From: an uncultured Collinsella sp.
GTDB lineage: Bacteria; Actinomycetota; Coriobacteriia; Coriobacteriales; Coriobacteriaceae
Assembly: GCA_902496645.1 (NCBI GenBank)
Contig: CABVBR010000126.1
Span: 1 to 5,859 of the forward strand
DNA length: 5,859 nucleotides
Reading direction: 5' to 3'
The notes below the pieces were generated by a model. It saw nothing but the letters and a program-made list of their open reading frames with translations. It made no database searches and had not been told where the DNA came from. Every line of letters starts with the position of its first letter. Positions within the stretch are counted from its first letter, which is position 1. The translations under genes and the position numbers were made by a program. Shown here piece after piece: positions 1-5,766 of this stretch.

Positions 1-22
1 CCCGCGGCTTCCTCGCCCCCAC

Positions 23-101
23 GTTTCCCGTTCGTTTCGCGCCCGTTGCCGCGCCGTTTCCAAGATTGCGGCACCGTTTCCATTCGACAACGCAGCGTTT
101 A
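23..101. promoter_or_regulatory. Helically phased GTTTC repeats upstream of amtB
   Basis: GTTTC or a one-base variant begins at 23 (GTTTC), 34 (GTTTC), 45 (GTTGC) and 56 (GTTTC), exactly 11 bp apart. Further copies start at 76 (GTTTC) and 97 (GTTTA), that is 20 and 21 bp later, about two helical turns each. On the minus strand this reads GAAAC-N6-GCAAC-N6-GAAAC-N6-GAAAC. Five-bp half-sites separated by 6 bp are the layout bound by OmpR/PhoB-type regulators, and actinobacterial GlnR boxes include a GAAAC half-site with N6 spacing. The place, ahead of an ammonium transporter, fits nitrogen control. The alternating GTnAC half-site of GlnR boxes is not seen, so the regulator is unassigned. Confidence 0.45.
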
Positions 102-172
102 ACAACGCCGTATCTGCTCTACACCAGTTACCTCTCGGCCGCATTATGGGCGCCGACAACGTCCACGCGATC

Positions 173-181
173 AAGGGAGAG
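173..181 (+). promoter_or_regulatory. Ribosome binding site that sets the amtB start
   Basis: AAGGGAGAG lies 3 bp before the ATG at 185 (about 7 bp counted from the GGG core). The in-frame ATG at 146 has no purine-rich stretch before it. The start at 185 also makes the protein begin right at the first transmembrane segment, as Amt proteins without a signal peptide do. Confidence 0.7.
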
Positions 182-184
182 CGA

Positions 185-1462
185 ATGTACGATACGGGGT
201 CGACAACGTTTATGCTCATCTGCACCATGCTCGTGTTTTTAATGACACCGGGCCTGGCGTTTTTCTATGGCGGCCTGTCCAGGCGCAAAAATGTCATCAA
301 CACCATGCTCATGTGCTTTGGCGCCATTGGCCTGGTCGGTGTGCTGTGGATTGTTGCCGGTTGGTCGCTGGCCTACGGCGGTGACGGCTCGAGTCCGTTT
401 ATTGGAGGCGTTGACCAGCTGCTGTGCCTGCCGGTGCTCAATCAGGTGCTGCAGGCGGTTGAGGGCACCGCGTCGGACGGCGCCGTTTACCCGGAGATCA
501 TCAACATCGCTTTCCAGATGGCGTTTGCCATGATCACTGCCGCTATCGTCACGGGTAGCCTGGCCGGTCGCGTTAAGTTTGGTGCTATGACGGCCTTCCT
601 GGGCATTTGGCTGCTCGTGGTCTATGCGCCACTCGCCCACATGGTCTGGGGCGGCGAGGGTTCCTTTATCGGCGACATTATCGGCGCGCTCGACTTTGCC
701 GGCGGCGACGTGGTACACATTTCGTCCGGCCTGACGGGCCTGATCCTTTGCTTAATGCTCGGCCGCCGTCGTGGCTTTGGCATGGTGAGCTACCGTCCGC
801 ATAACGTGCCGTTTGTGGCGCTGGGCGCCGGGCTGCTTTGGTTTGGCTGGTTAGGCTTTAACGGCGGCAGCGAGTTTAAGGCCGATGCCGTGGCGGCACT
901 CGCCATCCTCAACACCGTGACGGCCAGCGCAGCGGGCATGGTCTCGTGGCTTGCTGTCGAGCGCGTGCACACCGGTCGCCCCACGCTGGTGGGTGCCAGC
1001 ACCGGTCTGGTCGCGGGCCTCGTGGTGGTCACGCCCGGTGCGGGCTTTGTCGAGCCGTGGGCAGCGCTGGTTATGGGTTTGATTGTATCGCCCGTCTGTT
1101 ACTTGGCCATTAGCCATCTCAAGACCAAGTTTGGCTACGACGATGCGCTCGACGCGTTTGGCTGCCACGGCATTGGCGGCATCTTGGGCGGCGTGCTCAC
1201 GGGCCTGTTCTGCGTGCCGGAGCTCTCGTGGACCGGTAAGGGCGGCCTGTTCTACACGGGCGATGTCTCGCTGCTCATCTCGCAGATCTTGGGCATTGTC
1301 GTGACGGTCGCTATTGTGCTGGTGCTCGATTTGGTGATCGCCGCGGTGGTCAAGGCGCTGTTCCATGGCAGCCTGCGTGTGGACGAGGCCGACGAGGCGC
1401 TGGGCCTGGATGCGAGTCAGCACGGCGAGAGCGCGTATCCTTCGTTTAGTGGTCTGGACTAG
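185..1462 (+). CDS. amtB: Ammonium transporter, Amt family
   Basis: A 425-residue inner-membrane ammonium channel, normally a trimer with one pore per subunit. The hydrophobic pattern fits the family's 11 membrane segments, beginning at about residue 7 with the conserved stretch ending LMTPGLAFFYGG; no cleavable signal peptide precedes it. The Amt signature starting DFAGG is at about 170. The pore residues of E. coli AmtB have counterparts: stacked gate Phe110/Phe114 (in FQMAF) and Phe225, site residues Trp155 and Ser229, Asp170, and the twin histidines His178 and His328. The C-terminal tail (about 397-419, LRVDEADEALGLD then HGESAYP) is the family's PII-contacting region, so gating by the downstream GlnK is expected. 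The start at 185 is preferred over the in-frame ATG at 146 because of its ribosome binding site. All key residues are present, so it should be functional. The family assignment is very secure. Confidence 0.97.
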   Translation: MYDTGSTTFMLICTMLVFLMTPGLAFFYGGLSRRKNVINTMLMCFGAIGLVGVLWIVAGWSLAYGGDGSSPFIGGVDQLLCLPVLNQVLQAVEGTASDGAVYPEIINIAFQMAFAMITAAIVTGSLAGRVKFGAMTAFLGIWLLVVYAPLAHMVWGGEGSFIGDIIGALDFAGGDVVHISSGLTGLILCLMLGRRRGFGMVSYRPHNVPFVALGAGLLWFGWLGFNGGSEFKADAVAALAILNTVTASAAGMVSWLAVERVHTGRPTLVGASTGLVAGLVVVTPGAGFVEPWAALVMGLIVSPVCYLAISHLKTKFGYDDALDAFGCHGIGGILGGVLTGLFCVPELSWTGKGGLFYTGDVSLLISQILGIVVTVAIVLVLDLVIAAVVKALFHGSLRVDEADEALGLDASQHGESAYPSFSGLD

Positions 1463-1487
1463 CGGTTTCTAACGTTCTGTCAGACCA
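1450..1487 (+). other. Inverted repeat spanning the amtB stop codon
   Basis: TGGTCTG at 1450-1456 pairs perfectly with CAGACCA at 1481-1487 over a 24-nt loop that contains the amtB stop codon. No T-run follows, so it is not an intrinsic terminator. It could be an mRNA structure that tunes the relative output of amtB and glnK, but 7-bp arms at this distance may arise by chance. Confidence 0.2.
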
Positions 1488-1510
1488 ACTCTTTAAGAGA
1501 GGAATTCATT

Positions 1511-1849
1511 ATGAAAAAGATCACGGCTATCGTGCGCCAGGAAAAGCTTGAGGTTCTCAAAGACGCGCTGTTTGCTGCTGATGTTCGTGGTATGACTATC
1601 AACCAAGTGCAGGGCTGCGGCGCTCAGCATGGCTGGAAGGAATACGTGCGCGGCAACGAGTTGCTTGTCAACACGATCCCTAAGGTGCAGTTCACGCTCA
1701 TTTGTGCCGACGAGCACGTCGACGGAATTGTCGACATCATCTGCAATGCTGCTCGCACCGGTGCCGTTGGAGACGGCAAGATTTGGGTCGAGCCGGTCGA
1801 GGAAGTCATCCGCATCCGTACCGGCGAACACGGCCCCGCCGCGGTGTAG
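1511..1849 (+). CDS. glnK: Nitrogen regulatory protein PII (GlnB/GlnK family)
   Basis: A 112-residue trimeric PII signal protein, the usual family length. PII senses ATP/ADP and 2-oxoglutarate and, next to amtB, normally blocks the ammonium channel when nitrogen is plentiful. Visible landmarks are the T-loop (about 36-55), Gln39, Lys58 and Arg9 (2-oxoglutarate site in PII structures), the B-loop TGAVGDGKIW at 83-92 with Lys90, and the C-loop IRIRTGE with Arg101 and Arg103 (nucleotide phosphates). Oddities are in the T-loop: position 51, the Tyr that is uridylylated or adenylylated in many bacteria, is Leu; position 49 is Asn; and the usual Arg38 is Ala. Nucleotidylylation at the classical site is therefore impossible. 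A good ribosome binding site (AAGAGAGGA, 1495-1503) precedes the ATG. The 48-bp gap to amtB contains no clear terminator, so the two genes are probably cotranscribed. The symbol glnK rests on the amtB linkage. Confidence 0.95.
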   Translation: MKKITAIVRQEKLEVLKDALFAADVRGMTINQVQGCGAQHGWKEYVRGNELLVNTIPKVQFTLICADEHVDGIVDIICNAARTGAVGDGKIWVEPVEEVIRIRTGEHGPAAV

Positions 1850-1851
1850 AA

Positions 1852-1881
1852 TCGACCGTCTACCATCCGCAACGTTAAAAT
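1852..1881 (+). promoter_or_regulatory. Possible promoter for tetR-1
   Basis: TCGACC (1852-1857), an 18-bp spacer and TAAAAT (1876-1881) resemble a housekeeping -35/-10 pair. Transcription would start about at 1888, giving a leader of about 36 nt before the ATG at 1924, or a leaderless message if the in-frame ATG at 1888 is used. No terminator is visible between glnK and this gene, so read-through from amtB-glnK is also possible. Confidence 0.3.
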
Positions 1882-1923
1882 GCTGCAATGAGGCACAAGA
1901 CTTGCGTTGTGGATGGACGGATT

Positions 1924-2586
1924 ATGGGTCGTAATAAATATCCCGAGGAGACGGTCGCGAAGATTCTCGACGCGGCGCTGGAGTTATTCTGCGTACAGGG
2001 TTATGAGGGGGCGAGCATTCAAGACATCGTCGACCGCCTCGATGGCATGACCAAGGGTGCTGTCTATCATCACTTTAAGAGCAAAGAGGAGATTTTCAAC
2101 GCCGCATTTGATCGGGCAACGGCTCCGATTGCTGAGCGCCGTCGCGCGACACTCGTTGCTGGCAATATGACGGGAGCTCAAAAGCTCAAACGACTTTATG
2201 CGCCCGAGTCCGTCGTTCCGCAAATCGAGCTATGGGCTCGCATGCATCCTGCGGCAGATCCGGTAAAAAGCTCGCGGCTGCTGGCGATGCAGTACCAAGG
2301 TTCGTTTGACGAGTCGGCCGATGGCAATCTCTTGCCAGTAATCGAGGAGGGCATCGCCGACGGCTCCATTGCGTGCGAATGCCCGCGCGAAGCAGCGGAG
2401 GCCGTATCGTTGTTAGCGAATCTTTGGCTGCTGCCATTGTTCCGTCCGCTCGAGCCCAAGGAGCGAATGCTTGCTCGCGCACAATGTTTGGCGCAGATGG
2501 CGGCCGCGGTGGGGCTTGATTTGGGTAATGAAGTGCTCCAGACAACGGCCCAGATTTGGGACGTATGGAACCGTGCCGGGTGGTAA
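1924..2586 (+). CDS. TetR/AcrR family transcriptional regulator (tetR-1)
   Basis: A 220-residue one-component regulator, a normal TetR length. The N-terminal DNA-binding domain covers about residues 8-60: ILDAALELF, then the helix-turn-helix SIQDIVDRLDG and the recognition-helix signature TKGAVYHHFKSKEEIF. The rest is the variable all-helical ligand-binding and dimerisation domain, from which no ligand can be read. Two palindromes lie between its stop codon and the next gene, an MFS exporter, so repression of that exporter is the likely role; no matching palindrome is seen before tetR-1 itself. The start is uncertain. The ATG at 1924 gives the typical MGRNKYPEET N-terminus with a weak GGATGGA upstream. 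The in-frame ATG at 1888 would add 12 residues unlike the family and has no ribosome binding site, though a leaderless start there cannot be excluded. Confidence 0.9.
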   Translation: MGRNKYPEETVAKILDAALELFCVQGYEGASIQDIVDRLDGMTKGAVYHHFKSKEEIFNAAFDRATAPIAERRRATLVAGNMTGAQKLKRLYAPESVVPQIELWARMHPAADPVKSSRLLAMQYQGSFDESADGNLLPVIEEGIADGSIACECPREAAEAVSLLANLWLLPLFRPLEPKERMLARAQCLAQMAAAVGLDLGNEVLQTTAQIWDVWNRAGW

Positions 2587-2610
2587 TATAGATACCAACG
2601 GTATGTAATT
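2586..2610. promoter_or_regulatory. Degenerate second operator-like palindrome
   Basis: Aligned without gaps to the perfect palindrome at 2651-2675, this segment matches 19 of 25 positions, including a shared GTATGTA half-site at 2601-2607. Its own arms pair at 8 of 12 positions around A2598. It begins at the last base of the tetR-1 stop codon. Its centre lies 65 bp from that of the strong site, close to six helical turns, so cooperative binding or looping by two TetR-1 dimers is possible. Confidence 0.45.
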
Positions 2611-2619
2611 GATTTGTGA

Positions 2620-2641
2620 GGGTAGCCACGGCTGCCCTTTT
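2620..2641 (+). terminator. Rho-independent terminator after tetR-1
   Basis: GGGTAGC (2620-2626) pairs with GCTGCCC (2631-2637), seven pairs with one G-U, around the 4-nt loop CACG, followed by TTTT. It would end the tetR-1 message and leave the exporter on its own promoter. The T-run is short, so some read-through is possible. Confidence 0.7.
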
Positions 2642-2650
2642 CAAGTCATT

Positions 2651-2675
2651 AAATACATACTGACAGTATGTATTT
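2651..2675. promoter_or_regulatory. Perfect 25-bp palindrome, probable TetR-1 operator
   Basis: AAATACATACTG (2651-2662) and CAGTATGTATTT (2664-2675) are exact inverted repeats around a single central A. It ends 12 bp before the exporter start codon, where a bound dimer would block the promoter or the first transcribed bases. CATAC/GTATG arms also occur in AcrR-type operators. I could not pick a convincing -35/-10 pair here; the AT-rich palindrome itself may contain the -10. Confidence 0.75.
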
Positions 2676-2687
2676 GGGGGCAGGCTT

Positions 2688-3950
2688 ATGGCTGGGATGC
2701 GAAGAATTAGCGTTTCATTGGCGCCAAAAACAGTGCGATCTATCAGGCTATTTGGTCTTCTTGTTGCACAGCTGTGTGCGTATTCGATGCTGTCGGCACT
2801 GTGCTTTGCGTGTCCGCTTTACTTGTTCGATTGCAGCGGTTCCTCAACGTTATATGGCGCCGTCGCGGCGATAGCGTTCATACCGGGCGTGCTCGCGACT
2901 CCGGTTGGCGGGATTTTGGCGGATCGGGGAAGACATCGCGGGGTTCTTGTGGTGCTCGGCATTGTTCTGATGGCTGCATCACTGCTGTTTATCCCCATGA
3001 AACGTTCGCTGCCTCTTGCGGTTGTCGTGGCAGCAATGCTTTGCGTTCAATATGGCATCCAATCGCTGCTGAAACCGATGCTTCAAATTGAGGCGGTGCG
3101 CATGACGGGCCAAGAAAAGGTTGAGCGTGCCACTGCGTTGGTCTCGCAGATAATCATGATGAGCAATATCTTGGGGCCTGTAGTCGGGACGGCAGTCTAT
3201 GGGTGCTTTGGTATCGATACTCTATGCGAAACCGCGGCGTTGACGTTTACGATGTCAGCCCTGCTGTTCGGGGGCGCACTCAAGCAAAATGCCTCATCTG
3301 AAACGATGGGAGACGGCGCGACTCGTACGACACGCCGAAACGATTTTCGGGAGTTGATTCGGTACCTGTCTCAAAACTCATCATTGCTCGTTGTGTTTTT
3401 GATTGCGGCTATTTTGAACCTTGCGTTAGTTGGGTTAACGATTGGTGCTCCCGTTATTGTTGCAAAGCATCTCGGAATGCAGTCATCCTTTGTTGGGATT
3501 ATTGAGGTGGCTATGGGCTTAGGTGGTCTTGTCGGCAGTGGTTTGGTCGGTATTTGGCCGCATCGTTTTTCCTTCAAGGGCATATGTCGATATGTTGCGA
3601 TGATCTGTTTAGGAGTCGTACCGATTATTGTCACGCTACTGAGCGGTCCTAACGAATTTGCGTTTGTCGCGCTTGCGGCCGGCTCGGCATGGGTCATGGC
3701 GTGGGCAAGCGTTACATCGGTTGAAGTCGTTTCATTCGTTCAGCGGTCAGCGCCAAAGGAACTCTGCGGAAAAGTGCTGGCACTCGTTTACATGGCGCTT
3801 TCCTGCGCAACGCCTATTGGCCAATTGGTTTACGGGCTCGCATATGATCGATGGACTCCGGCGATTGTATTCGCAGGAATGTTGGCGGTGCTGACGTTGA
3901 TTACAGCGCTGTTTTATCGGCTGAAAAGTCGCTTATGGCGAATGTCTTAA
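2688..3950 (+). CDS. MFS family efflux transporter
   Basis: A 420-residue integral membrane protein of the major facilitator superfamily, probably a proton-driven drug or metabolite exporter. The length and two hydrophobic halves, split by a polar loop at about 200-225, fit 12 transmembrane segments. Family landmarks are a motif-A-like GGILADRGRHR at 74-84 between segments 2 and 3, ILGPVVGTAVYGCFG at 161-175, and a second-half stretch with PKELCGKVL and PIGQLVYG (about 356-384), an arrangement resembling the macrolide-efflux-like (DHA3) branch. The substrate cannot be read from sequence. The gene sits behind a TetR regulator and a strong palindrome, the classic setup of an inducible pump. The ATG at 2688 follows GGGGGCAGG (2676-2684), a mediocre ribosome binding site. 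A sampled line (3421-3480) has 28/60 GC against 39/60 in the HAD gene (4681-4740), hinting at a different origin. Confidence 0.9.
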   Translation: MAGMRRISVSLAPKTVRSIRLFGLLVAQLCAYSMLSALCFACPLYLFDCSGSSTLYGAVAAIAFIPGVLATPVGGILADRGRHRGVLVVLGIVLMAASLLFIPMKRSLPLAVVVAAMLCVQYGIQSLLKPMLQIEAVRMTGQEKVERATALVSQIIMMSNILGPVVGTAVYGCFGIDTLCETAALTFTMSALLFGGALKQNASSETMGDGATRTTRRNDFRELIRYLSQNSSLLVVFLIAAILNLALVGLTIGAPVIVAKHLGMQSSFVGIIEVAMGLGGLVGSGLVGIWPHRFSFKGICRYVAMICLGVVPIIVTLLSGPNEFAFVALAAGSAWVMAWASVTSVEVVSFVQRSAPKELCGKVLALVYMALSCATPIGQLVYGLAYDRWTPAIVFAGMLAVLTLITALFYRLKSRLWRMS

Positions 3951-4005
3951 GGCACTGGGGCACCGTGAATTTGTGGAGGCAGTGGCACGTCGCGCCGGGA
4001 CGCCA

Positions 4006-4036
4006 TTGTTTGGGCACGCCCGTTCTCGTCTACAAT
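4006..4036 (+). promoter_or_regulatory. Likely promoter of the HAD phosphatase gene
   Basis: TACAAT (4031-4036) is a strong -10 match. TTGTTT (4006-4011) is the best -35 but with a long 19-bp spacer. The small palindrome GGGC-AC-GCCC (4012-4021) sits in the spacer. No terminator is visible between the MFS gene and this point, so the two units may be partly linked by read-through. Confidence 0.4.
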
Positions 4037-4058
4037 ATCGTGCAGACGAAGGAGAGGC

Positions 4059-4922
4059 ATGCCCATGATCAAGATGTTTGCGAGTGACTTAGACGGAACG
4101 CTGCTGAACGCCCTGCACGAGGCCGACGGAACCATCCGCCGCGCCATTCGCGAGCTGACCGAGGCTGGCCTGCATGTGGTTCCCGCGACCGGACGCTCGA
4201 CGCTGCCGATCGGCGAGCATGGCTTTACGGGCCTGGCGCTTGACGCCTGCTGCTCCAATGGATCAATCGTGCGCGACAGTCATGGCGAGGTGCTCAAAAC
4301 CTGGACCATCGATCCGCAGGTTACCGAGGAGCTGCTCAAGGCATTCCCGGACATTTGCTTCGACTGCTCCACGCCCGATGGCATGTTCTCGAGCGGTTCG
4401 TTCGAGATGCATCAGGCGGGCTTTAAAAAGGACAGCCCCATCAAGCGTATTGTGATGCGCGGCATGCGTGCACGTGGCGGGTATCACGAGGAGCAGTATT
4501 TCGACCAGTCGATCGGTGACATCCTGCGCCACGATGTGTGCAAGATCAACTGCCGCGTGACCTCGCCCGAGCTGGAGCGCGACCTTAAGGCATATTTGGC
4601 CGAGCGATCGGACCGCGTGGTCAACGCGCCGTTCGATCCGGTGATGTTCGAGATCACGGACGTGGCGTGCAACAAGGGCGAGAGCGTGGCCTGGCTGGCG
4701 GGCTACTACGGTATTGCCGAGGATGAGGTCGCGGTCTACGGCGACGGCGGCAACGACATCGCCATGCTCAAGCGTTTCCGCCACAGCTACGCGACCAAAA
4801 ACGCAAGCGATGCAGCCAAGGCCGCCGCGAGCGCGACCATCGGCAGCTGCATGGTCCACGCCGTCCCCAAACACATGCTCGCCACCATGCGCAAGCAAAA
4901 CTCCCGCACCGTCATCGAATAA
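4059..4922 (+). CDS. Cof-type HAD-superfamily phosphatase
   Basis: A 287-residue cytosolic Mg-dependent hydrolase of the haloacid dehalogenase superfamily, Cof subfamily (C2-type cap), of usual length. Members dephosphorylate sugar phosphates, nucleotides, FMN or similar; the substrate here is unknown. All catalytic motifs are present: motif I DLDGTLL at 10-16 (nucleophile Asp10, acid/base Asp12), motif II ATGRS with Thr44, motif III Lys206 in CNKGESV, and motif IV GDGGND at 228-233 (Asp229, Asp233 for Mg). The cap lies between motifs II and III. AAGGAG at 4049-4054 is 4 bp before the ATG at 4059 and 10 bp before a second in-frame ATG at 4065, which would give the common MIKMFASDLDGT start; either is possible. 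The downstream TetR gene has its own upstream signals, so this looks monocistronic. Confidence 0.93.
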   Translation: MPMIKMFASDLDGTLLNALHEADGTIRRAIRELTEAGLHVVPATGRSTLPIGEHGFTGLALDACCSNGSIVRDSHGEVLKTWTIDPQVTEELLKAFPDICFDCSTPDGMFSSGSFEMHQAGFKKDSPIKRIVMRGMRARGGYHEEQYFDQSIGDILRHDVCKINCRVTSPELERDLKAYLAERSDRVVNAPFDPVMFEITDVACNKGESVAWLAGYYGIAEDEVAVYGDGGNDIAMLKRFRHSYATKNASDAAKAAASATIGSCMVHAVPKHMLATMRKQNSRTVIE

Positions 4923-4952
4923 TGTGACAAAAGGACTGCCCCTTTGTCACAT
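4922..4952. repeat. 31-bp inverted repeat, possible REP-like element
   Basis: ATGTGACAAA (4922-4931) is the exact reverse complement of TTTGTCACAT (4943-4952). The 11-nt centre AGGACTGCCCC can extend the stem by two G-C pairs (4933-4934 with 4941-4942) if A4932 bulges. It starts on the last base of the HAD stop codon. There is no T-run on either side, so it is a poor intrinsic terminator, though it could protect the 3' end of the message. GTGACAAA-GGG...CCC-TTTGTCAC palindromes resemble, from memory, dispersed elements linked to REP-associated tyrosine transposases. That link is inference. Confidence 0.5.
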
Positions 4953-4977
4953 CCAAAATATTGCCTTTACGTGTTGG

Positions 4978-5022
4978 TGCACACGGTGTGCAATAATACT
5001 CGCACTGTGCAATAGCGCACAG
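4978..5022. promoter_or_regulatory. Clustered palindromes upstream of tetR-2
   Basis: TGCACAC-G-GTGTGCA (4978-4992) is a perfect 15-bp palindrome. CTGTGC-N6-GCACAG (5005-5022) is a second perfect inverted repeat, overlapped by GCAC-T-GTGC (5002-5010, written GCACTGTGC). TGTGCAATA occurs twice, at 4987-4995 and 5006-5014, 19 bp apart. The AT-rich AATAATAC (4992-4999) between them could be a -10. Such symmetry ahead of a TetR gene suggests its own operator, hence autoregulation. The exact site and promoter are not resolved. Confidence 0.55.
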
Positions 5023-5032
5023 GCTGAGTAAC

Positions 5033-5040
5033 AAGGAGGA
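5033..5040 (+). promoter_or_regulatory. Strong ribosome binding site for a TTG start
   Basis: AAGGAGGA contains the full AGGAGG consensus and ends 3 bp before TTG at 5044. No in-frame ATG lies nearby, and the first codons after the TTG lead straight into the TetR domain, so this site decides the start. Confidence 0.8.
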
Positions 5041-5043
5041 CGC

Positions 5044-5754
5044 TTGTCCCAGCTCGAGAAATGCGATCGCCGGTCCCTTCGCTCGCAGCGTGCCCTTCGC
5101 CAGGCACTTGCCAGCGAGCTTGCCGAAAGCGGCGACCTTTCGCGCATTAATGTCGCGTCGCTCACCGAGCGCGCCGGCCTTACGCGCCGCACGTTCTATT
5201 CGCACTACCGCGATATCCCCGACTTTATCAATCAGATCGAGGACGGCTTGTTGGCCGAGATCCGTGAGCGCATTGAGCTCATCACCGCGGCTCAACTGCC
5301 CGATCTTTACCGCAACATCGATGAGCTCGAGCCGGCGCCCGGTTCGGTTGAGCTGCTGCGTTATCTTGCGGCCAACCGCGACTTAATCGGTGCGCTGCTG
5401 GGTCCGGGCGGCGACCAGGCCTTCATTAAAAGAATCATCGACACCGCTCGTGAGGCTGTGGTGCCGCGTGCGCAGACGGGCATTTTGGGCCTGGCGCTGG
5501 GCACGTTCTTTGACTATTACGTTACCTACGTCGTGAGTGCCGAGGTCGGCATGATTCAGCGCTGGTTTGAGCGTGGGCTCACCGAATCGCCCGAGGCCAT
5601 GGCGCGCATTATGACGGTGCTCGCTTTTGTGCGCCCTGGTGACCTGTATGGCCAACCCATTGATATCAACGTGCCGGAATACGGCATGAAGCTATTGAAT
5701 CTGCAGCTCGAGGACGCGGTCGACACCGCCGCAACCGTCGAGTCCAACAACTAA
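5044..5754 (+). CDS. TetR family regulator, DhaS-like C-terminal domain (tetR-2)
   Basis: A 236-residue regulator starting with TTG behind a consensus ribosome binding site. The DNA-binding domain spans about residues 12-60, with the helix-turn-helix NVASLTERAGLTRRTFYSHYRD at 36-57. The C-terminal half (about 100-195: ELLRYLAANRDLIGALLG, then a long helical stretch with MIQRWFERGL and SPEAMARIM) matches the pattern of the TetR C-terminal domain seen in DhaS and related low-GC and actinobacterial regulators. The tail after about 200 is longer than usual and acidic. Its ligand is unknown. Palindromes upstream suggest autoregulation. The next gene starts 12 bp after its stop, so the two are almost certainly one operon and that gene is the best candidate target. 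Confidence 0.9.
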   Translation: MSQLEKCDRRSLRSQRALRQALASELAESGDLSRINVASLTERAGLTRRTFYSHYRDIPDFINQIEDGLLAEIRERIELITAAQLPDLYRNIDELEPAPGSVELLRYLAANRDLIGALLGPGGDQAFIKRIIDTAREAVVPRAQTGILGLALGTFFDYYVTYVVSAEVGMIQRWFERGLTESPEAMARIMTVLAFVRPGDLYGQPIDINVPEYGMKLLNLQLEDAVDTAATVESNN

Positions 5755-5766
5755 GAGGAGAAACAG

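Noticed and set aside
146..184. Longer amtB start at 146
   Set aside because: No ribosome binding site precedes it and the 13 added residues are polar and unlike Amt N-termini; the site before 185 is good.
851..1423. 190-codon open frame on the minus strand inside amtB
   Set aside because: It is the antisense shadow of a clearly functional Amt gene with high GC; the translation is polar, low in family features, and has no ribosome binding site I can support.
1463..1510. Terminator between amtB and glnK
   Set aside because: The only inverted repeat has 7-bp arms, a 24-nt loop and no T-run, so it does not look like an intrinsic terminator.
2668..2874. Open frame starting at the ATG within the operator palindrome
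   Set aside because: It overlaps the MFS gene in another frame, starts inside the palindrome without a ribosome binding site, and ends after 68 codons; the MFS frame is plainly the coding one.
3951..4058. Terminator or small gene between the MFS and HAD genes
   Set aside because: No stable hairpin followed by T residues and no open frame with a ribosome binding site was found; only the likely promoter of the HAD gene is supported.
4263..4898. 211-codon open frame on the minus strand inside the HAD gene
   Set aside because: Antisense shadow of a gene with all four HAD catalytic motifs; no recognisable domain in the translation.
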